Positions 8,455 to 17,102 of a stretch of DNA of 64,000 nucleotides are shown one piece after another (positions within the stretch are counted from its first letter, which is position 1; every line of letters begins with the position of its first letter). This stretch comes from Tenacibaculum jejuense (GTDB taxonomy: Bacteria; Bacteroidota; Bacteroidia; Flavobacteriales; Flavobacteriaceae), in the NCBI RefSeq assembly GCF_900198195.1, contig NZ_LT899436.1, positions 2,571,001 through 2,635,000 of the forward strand, in the 5' to 3' direction. The notes under the pieces were generated by a model that made no database searches, had not been told where the DNA came from, and saw nothing but the letters and a program-made list of their open reading frames with translations. The position numbers and the translations under genes were made by a program.

Positions 8455-10671
8455 ATGAAGTATACGGCAACTGTAGAGGAAGAAAACAAAGAAATCGCAA
8501 ACAGATATAAAGATTTACTAAAAGGTACGTATCAAACCTTATCTGAAGATGATAAGAAATTAATACGTAAAGCCTTTGAAGTAGCTGTTGAAGCTCATTC
8601 AAGTCAAAGAAGAAAATCTGGTGAGCCTTATATCTTCCATCCTATTGCAGTCGCAAAAATTGTAGCTTATGAAATTGGTCTTGGAGCAACTTCAATTGCC
8701 GCTGCCCTACTTCACGATGTTGTTGAAGACACACATTACACAGTTGAAGATATGGAGCAACTTTTTGGTGAAACTGTAGCTCGTATCGTTAGTGGTTTAA
8801 CCAAAATTTCTCGCTTAAAACAAGATCAAGATTACTCTATACAGGCAGAAAACTTCAGAAAAATGCTATTAACATTACATGACGATGTTCGTGTAATTTT
8901 AATAAAAATTGCCGATCGTTTGCACAATATGCAAACTATGGATGCAATGCCACCACACAAACAAGTTAAAATAGCTTCTGAAACATTATACATTTATGCT
9001 CCACTTGCACACAGATTAGGGTTATATAATATTAAGACAGAACTTGAAGATTTAGGATTAAAATATACTGAACCAGAAGTTTATAGCGATATTTTAATCA
9101 AAATAAAAGAGAGTAAAGAAGAGCAACAAAAATATATAGATCTTTTCAACTCTAAAATTAGAGAAGCCTTAGACAAAGAAGGATTTAAATATGAAATAAA
9201 AGGTAGATTTAAATCGATATTCTCTATCAGAAGGAAAATGCGTAAGCAAAATGTTTCTTTCGACGAAGTGTACGATAAATTTGCTATTCGAATCATTTAC
9301 ACTCCTACTTCTGATGATGAAAAATTCGATGCTTGGAAAATTTACTCTATTGTAACCGACTTTTATAAACCAAATCCTGCTCGTTTACGAGATTGGATTT
9401 CTCAACCTAAATCAACGGGTTATGAAGCGTTACATATCACTGTAGTTGGACCAGAAGCTAAATGGGTAGAAGTTCAAATTCGTTCTCAACGAATGGATGA
9501 AATTGCTGAAAAAGGTTACGCAGCCCATTTTAAATATAAACAAGGAAATGTTCGTGAAAATGGTTTAGAAGGTTGGTTAAATAAACTTAAAGAAACCTTA
9601 GAAAACAATACGTTAAATGCTGTAGATTTTGTAGAAGATTTTAAACTTAATTTATATGCTAAAGAGATTTATGTTTTTACTCCTAAAGGAGATTTAAAAT
9701 CTTTACCAAAAGGAGCTTCTGCTTTAGATTTTGCATTTGCTATTCATACTGATGTCGGATTAAAATGTAGAGGTGCAAAAGTAAACGGAAAGCTTGTTCC
9801 ATTAAGTCATGAATTAAAAAGTGGTGATCAAGTTGATATTCTAACTTCTGCTACAAACAAACCTAACTCTCGTTGGTTAGATTTTGTAATGACAGCTAGA
9901 GCTAGAACAAAAATAAAATCTGCTCTTAAAGCCGATGAAAAGAAAATTGCTGAAGAAGGAAAAGCAATTTTAATGAGAAAATTAAGACACTTAAAAATTA
10001 ACTACGACGAAAAGTTAGTACATGAAATAGCAAGCTTCTTTAATTTGCAAACTAGTTTCGATTTATTCTTTAGAATTGGAAACGGGGCTATCGACAATAC
10101 TCAGCTTAAAGAGTTTGTTGCACAACGTTCTAGTCCAATTATGAGTTTTTTAAAGAATCCTTTCAAAAGAAATGCTCATAAAAATGTTACTGATAATGAA
10201 GAAGTAACAGACAAATACGACGCTTTAGTTTTTGGTCAGGATGAAGAAAAACTAGAATATTCACTTTCTGTTTGTTGTAAACCAATTCCTGGAGATGCCG
10301 TTTTTGGTTTTGTAACCATTAATGATGGAATTAAGGTTCATAAAAACAATTGTCCAAATGCCATTTCTTTACAATCCAATTTTGCGTATAGAATCATTAA
10401 AGCAAAATGGATAGATTCTACAAAACAAGAATTTTCTGCTATTTTAAAAATTAGTGGTGTTGATAATAAAGGAATTGTAAACAATATTACTCGAATTATT
10501 TCCAACAATATGAATGTTTACATAAATAGTATTAACATCTCTGGAAATGCTGGAATTTTTGAAGGTAAAATATCACTTACTGTAAAGAATAGAAACCAGT
10601 TAACTAAGCTGATTAACAACATTAAAAAAGTAGATGGAGTTCAAAAAGTAACTCGTGTTAATACTTTGTAA
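8455..10671 (+). CDS. rel: bifunctional (p)ppGpp synthetase/hydrolase (Rel/SpoT)
   Basis: 738 residues, full length for a long RSH protein. Order: HD hydrolase domain (FHPIAVAKIVAYEIG, then LLHDVVEDT with H87-D88), RelA/SpoT synthetase domain (RFKSIFSIRRKM, DKFAIRIIYT, VEVQIRSQRMDEIAEKGYAAH), TGS domain from about residue 402 (IYVFTPKGDLKSLPKGASALDFAFAIHTDVG), a Cys-containing zinc-finger-like segment (SVCCKPIPGDAVFGF ... NCPNA), and a C-terminal ACT domain (about 660-738). Because the HD motif and the synthetase motifs are both intact, it should both make and degrade the alarmone in response to amino acid starvation. A Fur-like regulator and purA follow on the same strand. Confidence 0.97.
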   Translation: MKYTATVEEENKEIANRYKDLLKGTYQTLSEDDKKLIRKAFEVAVEAHSSQRRKSGEPYIFHPIAVAKIVAYEIGLGATSIAAALLHDVVEDTHYTVEDMEQLFGETVARIVSGLTKISRLKQDQDYSIQAENFRKMLLTLHDDVRVILIKIADRLHNMQTMDAMPPHKQVKIASETLYIYAPLAHRLGLYNIKTELEDLGLKYTEPEVYSDILIKIKESKEEQQKYIDLFNSKIREALDKEGFKYEIKGRFKSIFSIRRKMRKQNVSFDEVYDKFAIRIIYTPTSDDEKFDAWKIYSIVTDFYKPNPARLRDWISQPKSTGYEALHITVVGPEAKWVEVQIRSQRMDEIAEKGYAAHFKYKQGNVRENGLEGWLNKLKETLENNTLNAVDFVEDFKLNLYAKEIYVFTPKGDLKSLPKGASALDFAFAIHTDVGLKCRGAKVNGKLVPLSHELKSGDQVDILTSATNKPNSRWLDFVMTARARTKIKSALKADEKKIAEEGKAILMRKLRHLKINYDEKLVHEIASFFNLQTSFDLFFRIGNGAIDNTQLKEFVAQRSSPIMSFLKNPFKRNAHKNVTDNEEVTDKYDALVFGQDEEKLEYSLSVCCKPIPGDAVFGFVTINDGIKVHKNNCPNAISLQSNFAYRIIKAKWIDSTKQEFSAILKISGVDNKGIVNNITRIISNNMNVYINSINISGNAGIFEGKISLTVKNRNQLTKLINNIKKVDGVQKVTRVNTL

Positions 10672-10715
10672 ATATTATTCCTTACATCATTACTTTTTAT
10701 ATCAAGAAATAAACG

Positions 10716-10723
10716 TAAATTTG
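10716..10723 (+). promoter_or_regulatory. -7 element TAAATTTG
   Basis: Exact TAnnTTTG match 23 bases before the ATG at 10747, in the 75-base gap after rel. It probably drives the fur-like gene and purA. Confidence 0.5.
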
Positions 10724-10746
10724 TCTTTTGGTAAAATTCTAGATAT

Positions 10747-11196
10747 ATGAGTAGCACGGCTGAAAATCAAGAAATCGTAAAAAAAGTTTTCACTTCTTTC
10801 TTAGAGGAAAACAAGCACCGTAAGACACCTGAACGTTACGCTATTTTACAAGAAATTTATGATGCCGACGAACATTTTGATATCGAATCTTTATATATCA
10901 AAATGAAAAATAAAAACTATCGTGTTAGTAGAGCAACACTTTATAACACAATGGATTTACTTTTAGATTGTGGTTTAGTTCGTAAACACCAATTTGACGG
11001 ACAATCTATGGCACGATATGAAAAAAGTTACTTCGATAAAAATCACGATCACGTTATTTTAACTGATACAGGAGAAGTAAAAGAATTTTGTGATCCAAGA
11101 ATTCAAATTATCAAACAAACAATTGAAGAGGTTTTCGATATAGATATCCATAACCATTCTTTATACTTCTACGGAACTAAGAAAAAACCGAATTAA
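10747..11196 (+). CDS. Fur-family transcriptional regulator
   Basis: 149 residues. The winged-helix domain shows the family pattern [25 protein letters not shown] and the recognition helix [19 protein letters not shown]; the C-terminal dimerization domain carries [19 protein letters not shown]. The CxxC pairs that hold the structural zinc in many Fur proteins are absent (TDTG stands where CxxC usually occurs), while the His-rich metal-sensing positions look kept. It could sense iron, zinc or peroxide; the sequence does not decide. purA starts 34 bases downstream, with no terminator between, so the pair is probably an operon. Confidence 0.9.
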   Translation: MSSTAENQEIVKKVFTSFLEENKHRKTPERYAILQEIYDADEHFDIESLYIKMKNKNYRVSRATLYNTMDLLLDCGLVRKHQFDGQSMARYEKSYFDKNHDHVILTDTGEVKEFCDPRIQIIKQTIEEVFDIDIHNHSLYFYGTKKKPN

Positions 11197-11230
11197 ACTT
11201 TAAATACACATAACACAACACACTAATATA

Positions 11231-12502
11231 ATGGCAGTAGATTTATTACTAGGCTTGCAATGGGGAGATGAAGGTAAAGGTAAAATCGTTGACGTTCTTA
11301 CTCAAAATTACGATATCATCGCTCGTTTTCAAGGTGGCCCTAACGCTGGTCATACTCTAGTTTTCGACGGAAATAAGTATGTTTTACATACTATTCCTTC
11401 AGGTATATTCCACAAAACAGCTTTAAATGTAGTTGGTAATGGAGTTGTTATCGATCCTGTAATTTTTAAAAAGGAATTAGAAAATTTAGATCAACATAAT
11501 ATCGATTATGCTGGTAAACTTTTAATTTCTAGAAAAGCACATTTAATTTTACCTACACATAGATTATTAGACGCAGCTTCTGAAACTTCTAAAGGAAAAG
11601 CTAAGATTGGTTCTACTTTAAAAGGAATTGGACCAACTTACATGGACAAAACAGGAAGAAATGGAATGCGTGTAGGTGATTTAGAATTAGATAACTGGAA
11701 AGAAAAATATAAAGCATTAACAGAAAAGCATATTAAAATGCTAAACTTCTTTGATGTTGATATTCAGTATGATCTTGATGAATTAGAGCAAGAGTTCTGT
11801 GATGGAATTGACAAATTAAAATCATTACAATTTATCGATTCAGAAGCGTTTTTAAACAACGCAATGAAAGAAGGTAAAAAAATTCTAGCAGAAGGTGCTC
11901 AAGGATCTTTATTAGATATTGATTTTGGAACATATCCGTTTGTAACTTCAAGTAATACCACAGCTGCTGGTGCTTGTACTGGTTTAGGTGTTGCTCCAAA
12001 CAGAATAAAAGAAGTTTTCGGAATTTTTAAAGCATACACTACTAGAGTTGGTTCTGGACCATTCCCTACTGAATTATTTGACGAAGTTGGAGAAACAATG
12101 GGAAGAGTTGGACACGAATTTGGTGCTACAACTGGTAGACCAAGACGTTGTGGTTGGTTAGATTTAGTAGCCTTAAAATATGCTGTTGAAGTAAATGGAG
12201 TTACACAATTAATGATGATGAAAGGTGATGTACTTTCTGGTTTCGATACTTTAAAAGTATGTACTGCTTACAAATATAAGGGAGAAGAAATTACACATTT
12301 ACCATATAATATTGAACCTGAAAATGTATCCCCAATTTACTCTGAATTTAAAGGTTGGGAAGCTGATTTAACTGGAATGACAGATGAAAAGTCTATGCCA
12401 GAAAACTTAGTTAATTACATCGACTTTATTGAAAAAGAAACTGGTGTACCGATTAAAATTGTATCAGTTGGTCCAGATAGAAAACAAACTATCGTAAGAT
12501 AA
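11231..12502 (+). CDS. purA: adenylosuccinate synthetase
   Basis: 423 residues, normal length. It catalyses GTP-dependent condensation of IMP and aspartate to adenylosuccinate, the first committed step to AMP. The GTP-binding loop QWGDEGKGK spans residues 10-18 with the catalytic Asp13, and His41 lies in GGPNAGHTL; both numbers match the well-studied E. coli enzyme. Further family signatures are IGSTLKGIGPTYMDK, EGAQGSLLDIDFGTYPFVTSSN and TTGRPRRCGWLD. It lies downstream of the Fur-like gene and Rel; (p)ppGpp is a known inhibitor of PurA, which fits the neighbourhood though adjacency alone proves nothing. A bidirectional hairpin follows. Confidence 0.98.
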   Translation: MAVDLLLGLQWGDEGKGKIVDVLTQNYDIIARFQGGPNAGHTLVFDGNKYVLHTIPSGIFHKTALNVVGNGVVIDPVIFKKELENLDQHNIDYAGKLLISRKAHLILPTHRLLDAASETSKGKAKIGSTLKGIGPTYMDKTGRNGMRVGDLELDNWKEKYKALTEKHIKMLNFFDVDIQYDLDELEQEFCDGIDKLKSLQFIDSEAFLNNAMKEGKKILAEGAQGSLLDIDFGTYPFVTSSNTTAAGACTGLGVAPNRIKEVFGIFKAYTTRVGSGPFPTELFDEVGETMGRVGHEFGATTGRPRRCGWLDLVALKYAVEVNGVTQLMMMKGDVLSGFDTLKVCTAYKYKGEEITHLPYNIEPENVSPIYSEFKGWEADLTGMTDEKSMPENLVNYIDFIEKETGVPIKIVSVGPDRKQTIVR

Positions 12503-12507
12503 TTCAT

Positions 12508-12538
12508 AAAAAAGAGTTCTTTTCAGAACTCTTTTTTT
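12508..12538. terminator. bidirectional terminator, purA / decarboxylase
   Basis: AAAAAAGAGTTCT / AGAACTCTTTTTT stem with a TTTC loop, between two convergent genes; T runs on both strands. Confidence 0.8.
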
Positions 12539-13970
12539 ATTTAGCTATTAAAGTTTCAGTAGCGTAACTTTCGCATTGTTGTAATGTTTCTAAAACATCA
12601 TCTAAAGTAGTTCTTGGATTAATTAAACACATTCTTAAAACCACTTGTTTATTCAAAACTGTAGTCACAAAAACTGCTTCTCTAGAATCCATTACTTTTT
12701 TAGAAATTTCTTGATTAATTTTATCTATTTCTTCTTCAGAATACTGTTTATCAATCGGATTATATCTAAAATTAACTACAGCTAAAGTAGCAGGAGAAAC
12801 TACTTCCCATACCCTACTCTTTCGTAAATAATCTTCAACCTGTTCTGTTAAATCAATATTATACGTAATTGCCTTTCTAAAAGCTTCTAAACCATAAGTT
12901 TTAATAGACATATAAAATTTTAATGCACGTAAACGTCTTGTTAACTGTACTCCATAATCATAGAAATTAATTTCAGATTCATTTCCTTCTATATCTCTTA
13001 AATACTCAGGTTTTTCACTAAATGTACTACTTAACCAAGAAGCATCTTTCACTAATAAACACCCAATTTCATAAGGTTGAAAAAACCATTTATGTGGATC
13101 TACGGTAAGTGAATCTGCTCTTTCAATTCCTCTTAACATTCGCTTTCCTTTTTTAGATAAAATAGCTGCTCCTCCATAGGCTCCATCAATGTGCATCCAA
13201 ATATCTTCAGCTTCACATATATCTGCAATTTCATCTAAAGGATCTACAGTTCCTGTATTTGTAGTTCCTGCATTAGCAATAAAACAAAAAGGTTGTAAAC
13301 CTTCTAATTTATCTTTAGCAATAGCATTTTTCAATTTGTTTACGCCTAACCTAAATTCAAAATCAGTAGGAATAATACGAATTTGTTCTTTTTTAAATCC
13401 TAATACTCGAATTGCTTTAATATTTGAAGAATGCGCTTGATCTGAAAGGTAAATTACTGCTTTAGAGAAATCATCTCCACACTTTCGTCTTCTAGCAGTT
13501 ACTAATGCAGTTAAATTCGCCATAGAACCACCACTAGTAAAAATTCCTCCACCTTTTTTTACAGGAAAATCGTACATTTTTAACAACCAGTTAATCGTTA
13601 CAATTTCTAACTCTGCAGCTGCAGAAGAAACCAACCATCCACCAGAAAAAATATTAAATCCTGTTGCTAAAGAATCTGACATTGTACTGATAAAGTTGCT
13701 TGGTCCAGGTACAAACGAATAAAATTTAGGATGTGACGCTATTGTACTATTGGGTACAACATTTTGCATCACAAAATCTAATATTTCATTTGCATCTGTA
13801 GGTTGCTCTGGAGCTTCTTGTAAAAATATAGCATCTAGTTCTTTACGAGTTTTAAATTCTGGAACTGGTTTCTTTTGATTCATACTGTCCCAATGTTCCG
13901 CTATTAAATCTACTATTTTATATCCATAAGACTTCATCTCTTCTAAAGATAGATCGAAGTAATTTTCCAT
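12537..13970 (-). CDS. PLP-dependent group II decarboxylase
   Basis: 477 residues. It belongs to the aromatic-L-amino-acid/glutamate decarboxylase family: the N-terminal SHPKFYSFVPGPSNFIS, the central GGSMANLTALVTARR phosphate-binding area, HIDGAYGGAAILS with the cofactor-ring aspartate, and the PLP-binding lysine K294 in VDPHKWFFQPYEIGC. The small insertless architecture resembles bacterial aromatic amino acid (tyrosine/tryptophan/DOPA) decarboxylases, but the substrate cannot be read from motifs alone. It is a single-gene unit with its own promoter (13991-13998), diverging from the OstA-like gene and converging with purA. Cytoplasmic; no signal peptide. Confidence 0.93.
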   Translation of the reverse strand: MENYFDLSLEEMKSYGYKIVDLIAEHWDSMNQKKPVPEFKTRKELDAIFLQEAPEQPTDANEILDFVMQNVVPNSTIASHPKFYSFVPGPSNFISTMSDSLATGFNIFSGGWLVSSAAAELEIVTINWLLKMYDFPVKKGGGIFTSGGSMANLTALVTARRRKCGDDFSKAVIYLSDQAHSSNIKAIRVLGFKKEQIRIIPTDFEFRLGVNKLKNAIAKDKLEGLQPFCFIANAGTTNTGTVDPLDEIADICEAEDIWMHIDGAYGGAAILSKKGKRMLRGIERADSLTVDPHKWFFQPYEIGCLLVKDASWLSSTFSEKPEYLRDIEGNESEINFYDYGVQLTRRLRALKFYMSIKTYGLEAFRKAITYNIDLTEQVEDYLRKSRVWEVVSPATLAVVNFRYNPIDKQYSEEEIDKINQEISKKVMDSREAVFVTTVLNKQVVLRMCLINPRTTLDDVLETLQQCESYATETLIAK

Positions 13971-13990
13971 GTTTGCTGTTAAATTTGTTG

Positions 13991-13998
13991 CAAAATTA
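13991..13998 (-). promoter_or_regulatory. -7 element TAATTTTG for the decarboxylase
   Basis: Exact TAnnTTTG on the minus strand, 20 bases from the ATG at 13970, in the divergent intergenic region. Confidence 0.5.
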
Positions 13999-14076
13999 TG
14001 CTTCTTTTAACGAATAGAAATAGGAATTCAAACTAATTTTATAACATCATTTAGAAATTTGGCATGTTCTTTTCTT

Positions 14077-14084
14077 TATTTTTG
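14077..14084 (+). promoter_or_regulatory. -7 element TATTTTTG for the OstA-like gene
   Basis: Exact TAnnTTTG, 19 bases before the TTG start at 14104, with a TTTG at 14058-14061 that could serve as the -33 element. Confidence 0.5.
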
Positions 14085-14103
14085 TGCATTAAATTGAAAA
14101 ATT

Positions 14104-15729
14104 TTGAAGAGAATACTTCTTTTTATCTTAATAATAACTTCATTACAAATTTGCTCTCAAAACAAGAGAATAAAGATTCTATCATCTAAAATTTCAACTT
14201 TTGATGAAAAAAGATGGCCTGGAGCAACTATATTAATTGGAGATGTTAAAGTAGCTCATGAAGGAGCAACATTAGATTGTAAAAGAGCTCTTTTATACAG
14301 AGAGCAAAATATTTTTAAAGCTATTGGTGAAGTAGTTATTGAACAAGGTGACAGTATTATTCAATACTCTGACTTTGCGAATTACGATGCCAATACCAAA
14401 ATTGCAAAATCATGGGGTAATGTAGAAGTTAACGACAAAGAAATGAAGTTAACCACAGATACTTTATATTTCGATAGAACAGAACAAAAATTATTTTATC
14501 CTGCAAAAGGAACCATTCGAGATAAAAAGAATACCTTAAAAAGTATTCGAGGAACTTATTATTTAGAAGACAAAAAATTTACTGCAAAAACTCGTGTAAA
14601 TGTAGTTAATCCTGATAATGAGTTAAACTCAGATCATTTAGATTATTACACAAATACTAATTTGGCTTATGTTTACGGACCTTCAACAATTTTTAACTTT
14701 AAAGATAGTACAAAGGTTTATGCTGAACGAGGTTTTTTTGATACCAATACAGATATTTCATACTTTGTAAAAAACGCAAAGTTATATTTAAAAGATAGAA
14801 CTGTAGCTGCCGATAGTTTATATTACGATAAAAGAAAAGGATTTGCTTCTGCAAACAATAAAATTAAAGTGATCGATACTGTTCAAAAAATGGTCATTAA
14901 AGGAAATTATGCCGAGATTTTTGAACTAAAAGATTCTATGTTTATTGTAAAGAAACCTGTTGCTATTTCCATTATGGAAAAGGATTCTCTTTACATTCAT
15001 GGTGACACTATTTTAGTTACTGGAAAGAAAGACAATAGAATTGTGAGAACTTACCATCATGTAAAAATTTTCAAATCGAATTTGCAAGGTAAATGTGATT
15101 CTATTCATACGAACCAAGCTATAGGTTTAACCCGAATGTTTAAAAACCCTGTTTTATGGTCTGGTAAAAGTCAAATTACAGGTGATAGTATTCAATTTAC
15201 AACTCATAAAGAAACGAATAAATTAGATTCGCTGCGTGTGTTAAGAAATGCATTTGTTATAGAAAATGACTCTTTAGACCCTAAGAATTTCAATCAAATT
15301 AAGGGTCGAGATATCTTTGGGAAATTTGAAAATAATGATCTAAGAGTTCTTTTAGTAAAAGGAAATGCTGAATCTTTATATTATAATAGAAACGAAGAAA
15401 CATTCAAATTAGAAACCATTACTAAAGAAATTGCTAGTGACATCGAGTTTTTGTTAGAAAATAATGAAGTTATTCAAACAAAATACTTTAAAAAATCTGA
15501 AGGAAAAACATATCCTCCACCAGATTTCCCTAGTGATAAAGCTAAATTTGCTGGCTTTATTTGGAGAGAAGATGAACAACCTAAAGTAATGGAAGATATT
15601 TTTAAAAGAGATACTCCAAAAGTCAAAACTGAAACTAAAGTAAATTCTGCTGTTCAAAAAGCAAAAGATCAACTTATAAAAGAGAACAAAAAACGCGAAC
15701 TACAACAATTAAAGGAAGAAGAGGAATGA
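14104..15729 (+). CDS. OstA/LptA-like lipopolysaccharide transport protein
   Basis: 541 residues with a TTG start: an in-frame TGA at 14095 rules out anything upstream, and the signal peptide (KRILLFILIITSLQICSQ) begins immediately. The mature protein is made of repeating OstA/LptA-type beta strands (GDVKVAHEGATLDCKRALLY, KAIGEVVIEQGD, LTTDTLYFDRTEQKLFYPAKG, SWGNVEVNDKEM), a beta-jellyroll that binds lipid A chains in the periplasm. It is longer than E. coli LptA and resembles the Bacteroidota OstA-like proteins. The C-terminus is charged (KRELQQLKEEEE). Its stop overlaps the next start by 4 bases (ATGA), so translation is coupled to the aminotransferase. Family confident; exact role in LPS export inferred. 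Confidence 0.88.
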   Translation: MKRILLFILIITSLQICSQNKRIKILSSKISTFDEKRWPGATILIGDVKVAHEGATLDCKRALLYREQNIFKAIGEVVIEQGDSIIQYSDFANYDANTKIAKSWGNVEVNDKEMKLTTDTLYFDRTEQKLFYPAKGTIRDKKNTLKSIRGTYYLEDKKFTAKTRVNVVNPDNELNSDHLDYYTNTNLAYVYGPSTIFNFKDSTKVYAERGFFDTNTDISYFVKNAKLYLKDRTVAADSLYYDKRKGFASANNKIKVIDTVQKMVIKGNYAEIFELKDSMFIVKKPVAISIMEKDSLYIHGDTILVTGKKDNRIVRTYHHVKIFKSNLQGKCDSIHTNQAIGLTRMFKNPVLWSGKSQITGDSIQFTTHKETNKLDSLRVLRNAFVIENDSLDPKNFNQIKGRDIFGKFENNDLRVLLVKGNAESLYYNRNEETFKLETITKEIASDIEFLLENNEVIQTKYFKKSEGKTYPPPDFPSDKAKFAGFIWREDEQPKVMEDIFKRDTPKVKTETKVNSAVQKAKDQLIKENKKRELQQLKEEEE

Positions 15730-16922
15730 AAAATGATTTCTTAAAATATCAGGGACAAACTACTCCTCATCCTTTAAGTATTGAAATATCTCATGCATCT
15801 GGAAGCTATATATACAGTAATGATGATAAAGCATATTTAGATTTTGTTGCCGGTGTTTCTGCAAATAGTCTTGGACACAACAATACAATTGTAAATAATG
15901 CCATAAAAGAACAGATAGATCAATACACACATGTTATGGTCTATGGAGAGTTTATTCAAAAACCTCAATTAGAACTTTGTAAAGCTTTAGCCAGTACATT
16001 ACCCGAAAGCTTATCGTGTGTATATTTGGTAAATTCTGGTACAGAAGCAACAGAAGGTGCTTTAAAATTAGCTAAACGTTTTACAGGTAGAACAGAAGTT
16101 ATAGCTGCAAATAATGCTTACCACGGAAATACTGCTGGAGCAATGAGTGTTTGTGGTGCAGAAGAGCAAAATAGAGCTTTTAGACCATTAGTTCCTGGGA
16201 GTAAGTTTATACAGTTTAACAATGAAAATGATCTAAATAAAATTACTAGTAAAACTGCTGGTGTAATTTTAGAAACTATTCAAGGTGGCGCTGGTTTTGT
16301 TGTTCCAAAAAACAACTTCTTAACTAAGGTAAAAAAGCATTGTGAAGAAGTTGGAGCTCTGCTAATTCTTGATGAAATACAAACTGGAGTTGGAAGAACT
16401 GGTAAATTTTGGGGTTTTGAAAACTTCAATGTTATTCCAGATATTATAATTACCGGAAAAGGTCTTGGTGGAGGAATGCCAATTGGTGCATTTATTTCTT
16501 CTAAAAAGATTATGGATTCCTTAAAAGACAATCCAAAATTAGGTCATATAACCACTTTTGGTGGACATCCTGTTATTGCTGCAGCCGGATTGGCAACTGT
16601 AAATGAAATTCATGCTAAAGTTTTAACTAAAGAAGCACTTAGAAAAGAACAATTGTTCCGTAAACATTTACAACATTCTTTAATAAAAGAAATTAGAGGT
16701 AAAGGCTTAATGTTAGCTTTAATTGTTGAATCACCTGAAATCGCAAATACCATAGTTTTAAATGCTTTAGAAAACGGTTTAATTTTATTTTGGTTGTTAT
16801 ATGAAAAAAGAGCTGTAAGAATCACTCCTCCGCTAACTATTTCAGACGAAGAGATAATAAAGGGTTGTAAAATTTTAACAGATATTTTAGACAATATAAA
16901 AAAGTCCCCTGCGTTTTATTAA
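15726..16922 (+). CDS. class III PLP-dependent aminotransferase
   Basis: 398 residues, the size and motif set of acetylornithine/ornithine-type aminotransferases: YLDFVAGVSANSLGHNN, YLVNSGTEATEGALKLAKRFTGR, NAYHGNTAGAMSV, LILDEIQTGVGRTGKFWGFE, and the PLP lysine K245 in IITGKGLGGGMPIGAF. It transfers an amino group between an omega-amino or amino-aldehyde substrate and 2-oxoglutarate; the exact substrate is undecided (annotators often write aspartate aminotransferase family). Start overlaps the OstA-like gene by 4 bases. No arginine-biosynthesis neighbours are present, so I give no argD symbol. A weak hairpin with T run follows at 16960. Confidence 0.92.
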   Translation: MKNDFLKYQGQTTPHPLSIEISHASGSYIYSNDDKAYLDFVAGVSANSLGHNNTIVNNAIKEQIDQYTHVMVYGEFIQKPQLELCKALASTLPESLSCVYLVNSGTEATEGALKLAKRFTGRTEVIAANNAYHGNTAGAMSVCGAEEQNRAFRPLVPGSKFIQFNNENDLNKITSKTAGVILETIQGGAGFVVPKNNFLTKVKKHCEEVGALLILDEIQTGVGRTGKFWGFENFNVIPDIIITGKGLGGGMPIGAFISSKKIMDSLKDNPKLGHITTFGGHPVIAAAGLATVNEIHAKVLTKEALRKEQLFRKHLQHSLIKEIRGKGLMLALIVESPEIANTIVLNALENGLILFWLLYEKRAVRITPPLTISDEEIIKGCKILTDILDNIKKSPAFY

Positions 16923-16959
16923 TACTTTATAGTTGATTGGGGATTTTATTAACTATTGA

Positions 16960-16995
16960 AATCGGTTTAAGATATTTTTCTTGGCCGATTTTTTA
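16960..16995 (+). terminator. probable intrinsic terminator
   Basis: AATCGG / CCGATT stem around an imperfect inner stem, ending in a run of six T, 38 bases after the aminotransferase stop. Confidence 0.55.
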
Positions 16996-17102
16996 TTACA
17001 TATAATTCAACATTCATGATTCAATTTCATGCTCTTATGGAAAATAATTAAAAGTTAGTTCACTTCGTTTTTATTTTAGTCATGAAACTAACTATCATCA
17101 TC

